NCBI RefSeq assembly: GCF_001423425.1
Contig: NZ_LMNX01000002.1
Location: 930,001 to 994,000 of the forward strand
From: Rhizobium sp. Leaf306
GTDB lineage: Bacteria > Pseudomonadota > Alphaproteobacteria > Rhizobiales > Rhizobiaceae
DNA length: 64,000 nucleotides
Direction: 5' to 3'
Both the position numbers and the translations under genes were made by a program. This document shows positions 35,297 to 42,971 of the stretch, piece after piece. The notes beneath the pieces were generated by a model, which was not told where the DNA came from, did not search any database, and worked only from the letters and a program-made list of their open reading frames with translations. Position 1 is the first letter of the stretch; every line of letters begins with the position of its first letter.

Positions 35297-35459
35297 GCTC
35301 AAGGCGCGTGAGAAGTCGCGACAAGCCGTCCACCGCTGACGGTCGCGCGAACCCGACGCCTTATCCATAGCAGACGTGCATGAAGCTGATTTGGTCAGGA
35401 AGGCGCTCGGGCAGCCATGCCGGGTTACGCCAAAAATCCAACCTATAAAGGGGAACATC

Positions 35460-36368
35460 ATGGCAACCTGCAACTTTCTGCCGAACGCTCTGTGTAGCTT
35501 TCCGGCGATCAGCGACGCTTCCATCCGTGAAGCGCGCAAGGTCATCGATGAGGGGTTCAAGAGCCTCGTTCGCGAATATACCGGCTTTATCGATACGATC
35601 GTCCAGCCCCTGCAATGGTTCCTGAACTTCCTGGAAAGGCTGTTCACCAACTCGCCGTGGATCATCGTTCTCGCCGTCATCCTCACCATCGTCTATCTCG
35701 GCAGCCGCAGCATCCGCATCACCATCGGTACCGCGCTCGGAATGTCGTTCATCGGCTTTATCGGCCTCTGGAACGATGCGATGATCACGCTCGCGATCAC
35801 CACGGTCGCAACTCTCATCTCCATCATCGTCGGCATCCCTATCGGCATCCTGATGGCGCGGTCCGACCGGGCGCAGGCAAGCGTCAACCCGGTTCTCGAC
35901 GTGATGCAGACCCTGCCGAGCTTCGTCTACCTCATTCCCGTCGTGATGATTTTCGGTATCGGCAAAGTTCCGGGACTGATTGCGGTGGTCATCTATGCGG
36001 TGCCGCCAATGATCCGCCTGACCAATCTCGGCATCCGGCTTGTCGACAAGGAAGTGCTCGAAGCCGCGGATGCGTTCGGTTCGTCGCCAAGCCAGAAGCT
36101 GAAGAACGTGCAGATGCCGCTGGCCCTGCCGACAATCATGGCCGGGATCAACCAGACGATCATGATGTCGCTGGCGATGGTCGTGGTCGCATCCATGGTC
36201 GGCGTCGGCGGGCTTGGCCGCAACACGCTCCAGGCGATCAACAACCAGTTCTTTACGTTCGGCATCATGAACGGTTTCGCGCTTGTTGCGATCGCCATCA
36301 TTTTCGACCGAACAAGCCAGGCATTCGGCAAGCGCCTGCAAAAACATTCGGAGGTGGTCCATGGCTAG
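35460..36368 (+). CDS. proW: Betaine/choline-type ABC transporter permease (ProW family)
   Basis: A 302-residue permease. About 65 hydrophilic residues precede the first helix (WIIVLAVILTIVYLG). The family segment VLDVMQTLPSFVYLIPVVMIFGIG near 155 and the EAA loop DKEVLEAADAFGSSPSQKLKNVQMPLALP near 195-225 are intact. AAAGGGGAACATC before the ATG at 35460 supports the start. It overlaps the ATPase gene by 8 bp. Confidence 0.93.
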   Translation: MATCNFLPNALCSFPAISDASIREARKVIDEGFKSLVREYTGFIDTIVQPLQWFLNFLERLFTNSPWIIVLAVILTIVYLGSRSIRITIGTALGMSFIGFIGLWNDAMITLAITTVATLISIIVGIPIGILMARSDRAQASVNPVLDVMQTLPSFVYLIPVVMIFGIGKVPGLIAVVIYAVPPMIRLTNLGIRLVDKEVLEAADAFGSSPSQKLKNVQMPLALPTIMAGINQTIMMSLAMVVVASMVGVGGLGRNTLQAINNQFFTFGIMNGFALVAIAIIFDRTSQAFGKRLQKHSEVVHG

Positions 36369-37413
36369 TCACGGCATCGAGATCAAAGGTCTCTACAAAA
36401 TCTTCGGCGCGAACGGTCGCCAGTATATCGACGCCATCAAGGCGGGCATGACGAAGACCGAGCTCAACAAGAACCACGGTCGTGTGCTCGGCCTCAAAGA
36501 CATCAACATATCCATGCCGGCGGGCGGCATCACGGTCGTCATGGGTCTGTCTGGTTCCGGCAAATCGACCCTGATCCGCCATATCAACCGGCTGATCGAC
36601 CCGACCTACGGCGAAGTCGTCTATGACGGCGTCGACGTGTGCACGATGAGCGAAAACGATCTTCGGGAATTCCGTCGGCACAAGACGGCGATGGTGTTTC
36701 AGAAATTCGCGCTTTTGCCGCATCGGACCGTGATCGAGAACACGGTCTATGGACTGGATATCCAGGGCGTGCCTCGCGCGGAAAGCTTCAAGAAAGGTCA
36801 GTACTGGATCGAGCGGGTCGGCCTCTCCGGCTTCGAGAACCACTACCCGAACCAGCTTTCCGGCGGCATGCAGCAACGCGTCGGCCTCGCACGGGCGCTG
36901 ACCAACGATGCCGACATCCTTTTGATGGACGAGGCCTATTCCGCGCTCGATCCGCTGATCCGCGTCGACATGCAGACCGTGCTTCTCGATCTCCAGGCGG
37001 AGCTCAAGAAGACCGTCGTATTCATCACCCATGATCTCGACGAGGCCCTGAGGCTGGGCGACAAGATCGCCATTCTGCGCGATGGCGAAGTGGTGCAGCA
37101 GGGAACCGGCCAAGATATCGTCCTGTCACCTGCTGATGACTACATCACCGCCTTCGTCAAGGAGGTGAACCGAGGGCGTGTGTTGCAGGCAAAAACCGTC
37201 ATGAAACCGTTCGACGGTCTGACTGACGGCGTCAGGCTTGCGGGCAACACGACGATCGAAGCCGCTGCGAGAGCGATCTGCGAGGCGAGCCTGACACGGG
37301 CAACGGTTACAGATCCGACTGGAGCGCCTGTCGGGACGCTCGACCTGCACACCATCATTTCTGCCATGGTAAGCCCTGCATCATCCGAGGAGGCACGGAT
37401 CGCTGCGGAATGA
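36361..37413 (+). CDS. proV: Betaine/choline-type ABC transporter ATPase (ProV family)
   Basis: A 350-residue ATP-binding subunit. It has Walker A GLSGSGKST near residue 62, signature LSGGMQQRVGLARAL, Walker B ILLMDEAYSALDPLIR and the switch FITHDLDEALRLGD. The N-terminal extension AIKAGMTKTELNKNHGRVLGLKDIN is typical of ProV/OpuAA. The C-terminal ~70 residues resemble a reduced CBS region, which in this family senses ionic strength; only one partial CBS unit is seen. The start at 36361 overlaps proW. Confidence 0.93.
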   Translation: MASHGIEIKGLYKIFGANGRQYIDAIKAGMTKTELNKNHGRVLGLKDINISMPAGGITVVMGLSGSGKSTLIRHINRLIDPTYGEVVYDGVDVCTMSENDLREFRRHKTAMVFQKFALLPHRTVIENTVYGLDIQGVPRAESFKKGQYWIERVGLSGFENHYPNQLSGGMQQRVGLARALTNDADILLMDEAYSALDPLIRVDMQTVLLDLQAELKKTVVFITHDLDEALRLGDKIAILRDGEVVQQGTGQDIVLSPADDYITAFVKEVNRGRVLQAKTVMKPFDGLTDGVRLAGNTTIEAAARAICEASLTRATVTDPTGAPVGTLDLHTIISAMVSPASSEEARIAAE

Positions 37414-37578
37414 CAGGGCTCGGCGTCGGACCGTTCTGACGCCAACCGGCCATATGCCGACGTCCTTATCGACAAGGTCGACATGTTGGGCGATAAGATC
37501 GACAAAGGTCAGGACGGCGCTCCCCACGGTGTGGAGGCGTGGATCTGGCGTGAAACGATCACGGTAAAGGATGAAGAC

Positions 37579-37929
37579 GTGAGCAACATTTCGCCAATTG
37601 GCAGCCGCGAGACCGTTGCCGAGAGTTTCGAGAACCGGTCGGCCGAACAGCAGTCCTGGCTTGTTCTGTTGATGGAGAACCCGTCGAGCGATGACCTTCT
37701 CCTGTCGGGTCTGCATCTCTACCTGGATCAGGCGAGTGAAGGACGGTTTCTCAACTCTTTGAAACTGGAAAAATCTGGTGGATGGCTCGGCAATGCAGCG
37801 CCAGCGCGGCTTCAAATCCGCATTGCGGAAGCGGCGAAATCCAGCCAGCACCCAGCCTATCAGGCGTTCAAAAAGGGTCTTGATCAGTCAGGCGGCTTCG
37901 AGCGCGCCTATCCAAAGGCTCGAGTCTGA
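37579..37929 (+). CDS. Hypothetical protein
   Basis: A 116-residue soluble protein of unknown function (SNISPIGSRETVAESFENRS at the start, GGFERAYPKARV at the end). The GTG at 37579 has AAAGGA at good spacing; the same frame is open to an ATG at 37483, which would give 148 residues. The segment WLVLLMENPSSDDLLLSGLHLYLD looks helical, and the composition is normal for a real gene. It lies 165 bp after proV on the same strand, so cotranscription is possible but unsupported. Confidence 0.55.
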   Translation: MSNISPIGSRETVAESFENRSAEQQSWLVLLMENPSSDDLLLSGLHLYLDQASEGRFLNSLKLEKSGGWLGNAAPARLQIRIAEAAKSSQHPAYQAFKKGLDQSGGFERAYPKARV

Positions 37930-38061
37930 TCAAGTCGAGCAAAGCGCATCGAAACTGGCCGTAGCTTGTACGCCAAGACCTCCCTGCCCCTCGCTGCGGG
38001 GCACCTCAGCAGCCTCGCTGCCGGCACGTGATGGCCGACAGCGGAGCTGGGGAGTAACTAA

Positions 38062-38220
38062 TTACTGTGCAGCCTTGCCAACGCGGTGGCCGGCGTCCTG
38101 GGTGGCGTTCACGGTGTTCGCCGTGTCCTGGCCTACGCCGCGGATCGTGTTGCCACACGAGCTGAGCGAAGCTGCCGTTACGAAAAGTGCGGCGATAACC
38201 GTGACTGTCTTTGCCGTCAT
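38062..38220 (-). CDS. Entericidin-family small lipoprotein
   Basis: A 52-residue peptide. MTAKTVTVIAALFVTAASLS is a lipoprotein signal, with the lipobox LSSC placing the lipidated Cys at residue 22. The mature part, GNTIRGVGQDTANTVNATQD and then AGHRVGKAAQ, matches the entericidin A/B pattern (CGNTxxGxGxD). Entericidins are tiny membrane lipoproteins, in enterobacteria a toxin/antidote pair under stationary-phase control. Only one copy is present here. A GGGAG site lies upstream of the ATG at 38220. Confidence 0.88.
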   Translation of the reverse strand: MTAKTVTVIAALFVTAASLSSCGNTIRGVGQDTANTVNATQDAGHRVGKAAQ

Positions 38221-38515
38221 GTTAGAAAACTCCCTGGATGAAGATCAAATCGTTCGGAAAATCAATTTCCGGCACAGGAACGTTCCAGCTCGGAAAAAGT
38301 TCACGTGATCAAATGTGATGTGTCTGTTAGCGACCGCTGTGATGCTTTTTGGCAACAGCCCAATCGCGCCCGATGACTTCACCGCCGGTTCCAGCACAAT
38401 GATACAGGACAAATCGGTTGTCGCAGCGCGCGAACCGAGAGGTCGGTGTGAATTTGCCAATCTTTCCCCGTTACTATGAGCGCGCACGCTACGCGGTCAA
38501 TTACGGGGCAGGCCC

Positions 38516-39292
38516 ATGACGGAACATTCATCTTCTCGGGTTTTGCTCATGACTGCTGGCGGCATAAACCCGCAGGTGATGATCAATGCCATCCATCGGG
38601 AGTTTTCTGATCTCCACGTTATCCAGGAGGAAGCAGAACCGAAATCGGTGCTTCTGAAGCGGCGCGCGAAGCGGTTTGGATGGATGCATGCGCTTGGTCA
38701 GCTGGCTACGATGATTTCGTCACGGCTCGGCAAAGGCATCGCTGCGCGACGGTCTGAAGAGATCATTCACGAGCACGGGTTGATAGCGGATCCCAACCCG
38801 GCAGTGCCTGTGACATCCGTATCGTCCCTGAATGACGCTTCGTGTCACGCTGCGGTAAGTGCAATCCGACCGGCAGTCGTCTTCACGATATCCTGCCGTA
38901 TCCTGTCACCCCGAACGCTTGCCGCGATCCCCTGCCCCGTGATCAACTTCCACGCTGGCATCAACCCGATGTATCGTGGCCAGATGGGCGGGTACTGGGC
39001 TCTTGTGGAAGGCGATGCGCAGAATTTCGGGGCAACCGTCCATCTCGTTGACAACGGGGTTGATACCGGCGGAACGCTTTACGAGAAACGGATATCTCCG
39101 GCCCGTTCCGACACGATGGCAACCTATCCGCTCCTGATGACGGCATCCGCGACGGATATCGCAATCAAAGCAATCCAGGATGCGATCACGGGCAATCTGA
39201 AGCCGTATGAACCAGCCGGGCCATCAGCCCTGCGCTTTCCGCCGCCGATCTGGACATGGCTTTATCACGGCATCACCAAGAAGATCTGGTGA
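38516..39292 (+). CDS. Formyltransferase-fold protein
   Basis: A 258-residue protein whose central part has the formyl transferase core: VINFHAGINPMYRGQMGGYWAL near residue 142 and VHLVDNGVDTGGTLY near 177, giving the catalytic Asn-His-Asp set of the GART/Fmt family. The N-terminal ~70 residues are divergent. It is shorter than methionyl-tRNA formyltransferase and lacks its C-terminal OB domain, so it more likely formylates a small metabolite or nucleotide sugar. The neighbouring genes give no clue to the substrate. Confidence 0.82.
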   Translation: MTEHSSSRVLLMTAGGINPQVMINAIHREFSDLHVIQEEAEPKSVLLKRRAKRFGWMHALGQLATMISSRLGKGIAARRSEEIIHEHGLIADPNPAVPVTSVSSLNDASCHAAVSAIRPAVVFTISCRILSPRTLAAIPCPVINFHAGINPMYRGQMGGYWALVEGDAQNFGATVHLVDNGVDTGGTLYEKRISPARSDTMATYPLLMTASATDIAIKAIQDAITGNLKPYEPAGPSALRFPPPIWTWLYHGITKKIW

Positions 39293-39313
39293 TGCTCACG
39301 GAAATGCCCGAGT

Positions 39314-40207
39314 TCAGGCCGCCGTTGCCAGCGCGCCGAACGCTTCCCTCATGCTTTCCGCGACAGCCTTGGCCGGGGCCGAGAGATGGGGCGCGGTTAG
39401 AAGCCGAATGTCGAAGCTGATGAGTTCGGGCAGCCCTTCCTTGGCGCCCAGAACCTGCATGTCGCTCGTGACATAGGAAAGCGGGAATGGTGCGATCGCA
39501 AGGTCGGACACGACTGCTGCGCGCTGCGCCATCGTATGAGAGCTCGCATAGGCGATACGATAGGAGCGCTTGTGGCGATCGAGCTGAGAGATCGCATCCT
39601 GCCGCCACACGCACCCATCCTCCCAGACGGAGATCGGTAGCGGATCACGCAAGTAGGCATTGCCGCATTTAGCACCGGCCCAGACGAGCCGTTCGGAATG
39701 GATCACTTCACCGGTGGTCGGGAACGGCCTTGTCGCGCAGTTGATCAGGGTGAGATCCAGCCGCTGCTCATCCATCCGCCGGCGTAATTGCAGGCTCTGG
39801 TCGACGGTGACATCGACCATGATCCCCGGAAAGCTCTCTCCGAAATCCTTCAGGAGCTTTGGGAGTAACCGCTCGGCGATATCATCGGGAGCGCCCAGCC
39901 TCACGACGCCCGCGAGATCGGGCATGACGAACCGCGAGACCGCCTCGTTCGATAGAGCGAGCATCCGGCGCGCATAGGACAGAAGCATTTCGCCATTCTG
40001 CGTCAACGACACCGATCGCGCGTCCCGCAGGAACAGCGTCGTCTTCAACTGTTCTTCGAGCTTCTTGATCTGCATGGACACGGCCGACGGTGTTCGCAGA
40101 ACCGCTTCTGCGGCAGTCGAAAAGTTGCCCGTCTCGGCAATGGCAACAAAGGTTCTGAGGATGTCGATATCGAGCAATGGAAGAGGCGGTCGAAACGGAA
40201 CGGTCAT
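39314..40207 (-). CDS. LysR-family transcriptional regulator
   Basis: A 297-residue regulator. The N-terminal HTH (LRTFVAIAETGNFSTAAEAVLRTPSAVSMQIKKLEEQL in pattern) is followed by the periplasmic-binding-like effector domain. It belongs to the LrhA-like branch judging from LPLLDIDILRTF and VVRLGAPDDIAERLLP. Several close start codons exist (ATG at 40207, 40213, 40219; TTG at 40222) with no clear ribosome site; I took the one nearest the conserved N-terminus. It is divergent from the small DUF1127 gene. Confidence 0.88.
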   Translation of the reverse strand: MTVPFRPPLPLLDIDILRTFVAIAETGNFSTAAEAVLRTPSAVSMQIKKLEEQLKTTLFLRDARSVSLTQNGEMLLSYARRMLALSNEAVSRFVMPDLAGVVRLGAPDDIAERLLPKLLKDFGESFPGIMVDVTVDQSLQLRRRMDEQRLDLTLINCATRPFPTTGEVIHSERLVWAGAKCGNAYLRDPLPISVWEDGCVWRQDAISQLDRHKRSYRIAYASSHTMAQRAAVVSDLAIAPFPLSYVTSDMQVLGAKEGLPELISFDIRLLTAPHLSAPAKAVAESMREAFGALATAA

Positions 40208-40421
40208 CGTCATCACCATCAATTAAATTGAACCTAAGCACCATATCATTTCGTTTGATTGAAAGTCAAACAGGTCGCACCCTTGGAAACACGACACGCC
40301 ATCTCAAAACAAAACGAATCTTGATGGGATGGATCATTTTAATTCTCTTTTTTGATGACTGACCGCAGTTCACTTTGAATCGGCGTCCAGTGCTCGAACG
40401 AGAGCCCCAAGGAGAAAATCG

Positions 40422-40631
40422 ATGAGCATCATGACCTATCGTGAGAGCGTACAGCCACGAACATCGCAGTCGTCGTTTGCGACATACTTCGGGCTTGCCC
40501 TGAGCACAGTTTCAAACCTGCGAGACGCATGGCGCCGCCGTCAAAATGAACAGGTCCTTGAGGGCCTGCCACCAGAAATCCGCAAGGATATCGGTTGGCC
40601 ATCCACCGACAACGACCTCAAGCGCCATTGA
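40422..40631 (+). CDS. DUF1127 small protein
   Basis: A 69-residue basic protein. The C-terminal half, LRDAWRRRQNEQVLEGLPPE and then IRKDIGWP, is the DUF1127 motif. In Agrobacterium, DUF1127 proteins affect phosphate and carbon metabolism and RNA turnover. An AAGGAG ribosome site lies upstream of the ATG. The preceding ~200 bp are A/T-rich and shared with the divergent LysR gene. Confidence 0.88.
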   Translation: MSIMTYRESVQPRTSQSSFATYFGLALSTVSNLRDAWRRRQNEQVLEGLPPEIRKDIGWPSTDNDLKRH

Positions 40632-40850
40632 TGCGCAATACTCATGGCCTGCATGCGACATGCAGGCAGGTCTTGAGGCTGCGTCTTTTTTGATCGCCTG
40701 TTAACCAGATTATAGTGTGTGCGACCTTTGGACGTCGCAAATTTGACATTTCGCCGTCGTCAAATGTCCTTCTCCGTCACCGCCTTCCGTGTCAATGTCG
40801 CTTTTAAAGAAACGACCGGATCAACGGCGGCCAGCGAAGGGAACAGCGAC

Positions 40851-41879
40851 ATGGATATAACAAACCGTGGGCACGCGAAGAAACGCGCGCTCGTTTTCTT
40901 TCTTGTGCCGCATTTTACGATGCTGCCCTTTGCAGCCGCCGTCGAAACCCTGCGGATCGCAAACCGCATGCTTGGCTACGCCGCTTATACCTGGCGCCTC
41001 TGTTCCGTCGATGGCGAGAAGGTCTACTCGTCCAGTGGGATCGGTCTCGAAGTCAATTCCTCTCTTGCAGACGAACGCCGTCACCTGAGCGGTGAGCATC
41101 GCCCCAGCATGGTGCTGATGTGTTCCGGCATCTATGTGGAGGAGTTCAACAACAAGTCTGTCAACGCCTGGCTGCGCGAGACCTATAACCGCGGCACGGC
41201 TGTCGGAAGTCTTTGCACCGGCGCGCATATTCTGGCGCAGGCGGGGCTCCTGAATGGCAAGCGCTGCGCGATCCACTGGGAGAACCTCCCGGGTTTTGCC
41301 GAAGCGTTTCCACAGGCGGAAGTCTATGCGGATCTCTACGAGGTCGACTCCAACCTCTATACCTGCGCTGGCGGCACCGCATCACTCGACATGATGCTGA
41401 ACCTGATCGGCCAGGATTTCGGCGACAATCTCGTCAACCGTGTCTGCGAACAGCAGCTGACAGATCGCGTCCGCAACCCGCATGACCGCCAGCGTCTTCC
41501 CTTGCGTGCCAGGCTCGGGGTCCAGAACTCCAAGGTTCTGCAGATCATCGAGCTGATGGAAAACAATTTGGCCGAGCCGCTGTCACTGGTCGAAATCGCC
41601 GACGATGTCGGCCTGTCCCGCCGCCAGATAGAGCGGCTGTTCCGGCAGGAAATGGGACGATCCCCTGCCCGCTACTATCTCGAGATCCGCCTTGACCGCG
41701 CCCGGCATCTGCTGGTGCAGTCCTCGATGCCGGTCGTCGAGGTTGCGGTCGCCTGTGGGTTCGTGTCGGCGTCTCATTTTTCCAAGTGTTACCGCGAGGT
41801 CTACAACCGCTCACCCCAGCAGGAACGCGCAGAGCGCAAGCTTTCGCTCAACACCGCACGCACCGGGGTCGTGGTGTAA
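40851..41879 (+). CDS. GlxA-type AraC regulator (DJ-1/PfpI-like plus HTH)
   Basis: A 342-residue regulator with two parts. Residues about 12-185 form a class-I glutamine-amidotransferase/DJ-1-like domain, with the nucleophile-elbow-like GSLCTGAHILAQAGLL near 120. Residues about 230-330 form an AraC HTH pair (LVEIADDVGLSRRQIERLFRQ and VAVACGFVSASHFSKCYRE). Close relatives such as GbdR and CdhR control betaine and carnitine catabolism, which fits the ProU-type transporter 3.5 kb upstream, but the link is only suggestive. AAGGGAA precedes the ATG at 40851. Homology does not extend to the upstream in-frame start at 40719. Confidence 0.9.
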   Translation: MDITNRGHAKKRALVFFLVPHFTMLPFAAAVETLRIANRMLGYAAYTWRLCSVDGEKVYSSSGIGLEVNSSLADERRHLSGEHRPSMVLMCSGIYVEEFNNKSVNAWLRETYNRGTAVGSLCTGAHILAQAGLLNGKRCAIHWENLPGFAEAFPQAEVYADLYEVDSNLYTCAGGTASLDMMLNLIGQDFGDNLVNRVCEQQLTDRVRNPHDRQRLPLRARLGVQNSKVLQIIELMENNLAEPLSLVEIADDVGLSRRQIERLFRQEMGRSPARYYLEIRLDRARHLLVQSSMPVVEVAVACGFVSASHFSKCYREVYNRSPQQERAERKLSLNTARTGVVV

Positions 41880-41890
41880 GTTTTTTGGAA

Positions 41891-41919
41891 AGCGGCACGC
41901 CATCGATATGGGTGCCGCT
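41891..41919. terminator. Hairpin between convergent regulator genes
   Basis: An 8-bp stem, AGCGGCAC / GTGCCGCT, with a 13-nt loop lies between the GlxA-type and double-receiver genes. On the minus strand it is followed by TTCC and on the plus strand by a T-poor stretch, so it is a moderate bidirectional terminator. Confidence 0.55.
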
Positions 41920-41949
41920 CGCTTTGCACACTCAGCAGCTCTCAAGAAA

Positions 41950-42798
41950 TCAGGCAACGTTCCTGACGTCGGATGCTGGAGCCTTCGAGCGCATCGTGCG
42001 GATCTGGATCAGCGTATCCAGGTTCTGGTTGACGCGGCAGTAGAACTCCTCATCGATGAAGGGCCGCAACATGAAGTCATTGCCGCCGGCCTTCAAGAAT
42101 CGGGCGGAAAGCAGCCGGTCCGACGACGAAGACACGCCGATGACGCGCAGTTCGTGGGAACCGCGAACCGAGCGGATGCGGCGCGTCAGTTCGAAACCAT
42201 CGATATCGGGCATGTTGTAGTCGGTGACGACGAGACCGATATCGGGGCTCTTCTTCAGGATCTCGAGGGCTTTGGCGCCGCTTTCGGCGACACTGACCCT
42301 AAAATTATAGCGCTTAAGGCGGCTCGAAAGCAATGCGCGGGCGGTCATGCTATCATCGACGATCAGGACGTGATGGCGGTGGTTGGTCAGGAACCTGCAG
42401 ACCGATTCCGCCAGCATGTCGACCGCAAAGACGTTGTCCTTCAGGATATAATCCACGATATCCTTGGCCAGAAGCCTATCGCGTGTTTCCTGCTGGAAGG
42501 TGCCGGTAAAGACGATGGTCGGGATCGACAGATCGATCAAGTATTCCAGCGCCTCTCCGTTTTCAGCACCCGGGAGGTTGATGTTGGAGATCGCAAGCGT
42601 GACAGGCTCGGTGGAGCGATCGTAAGCAAGCTGCAGATCTTCGAAGTTACGGCAGATCTCAATCTCGATGCCGAACAGTTCTTTCAGTCGGGTCCCGACC
42701 ATCGACGTAAATACGTTGGAATCTTCCGCAAGCAATATGCGCGCATTCGCCAAAGATTCGCCGGAATATTGCATGCCGGAAATGCCGAGAAATGTCAT
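41950..42798 (-). CDS. Double receiver-domain protein with substituted active-site residues
   Basis: A 282-residue protein made of two CheY-like receivers and no output domain. Receiver 1 (about residues 19-137) keeps the acidic pair (LLAEDSN) and the Lys (YILKDN), but reads AISNINLPG where the phospho-acceptor Asp is expected, so it has Asn. Receiver 2 (about 143-262) keeps DD (IVDDSMTA) and the acceptor Asp (VTDYNMPDIDGFEL), but the invariant Lys is Arg (FMLRPF). Such REC-REC modules often precede GGDEF in longer proteins; here the chain stops, so it probably acts by protein contact. Confidence 0.9.
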   Translation of the reverse strand: MTFLGISGMQYSGESLANARILLAEDSNVFTSMVGTRLKELFGIEIEICRNFEDLQLAYDRSTEPVTLAISNINLPGAENGEALEYLIDLSIPTIVFTGTFQQETRDRLLAKDIVDYILKDNVFAVDMLAESVCRFLTNHRHHVLIVDDSMTARALLSSRLKRYNFRVSVAESGAKALEILKKSPDIGLVVTDYNMPDIDGFELTRRIRSVRGSHELRVIGVSSSSDRLLSARFLKAGGNDFMLRPFIDEEFYCRVNQNLDTLIQIRTMRSKAPASDVRNVA

Positions 42799-42971
42799 GG
42801 TACCCTTTTAACCCCGATCCTTGCCCCATTTGTTTAACTCTATGCGAAGCAATTTTCAGAAGCGTTAATTAGGCAGTACTTTCACATCTTGAGCGCAGCG
42901 GTCATCGAGTTACCGCTGCCTAAAGTGAATGATGTATTATTCCGGTACCTTACCATTCTCGGCGCGTGGCC

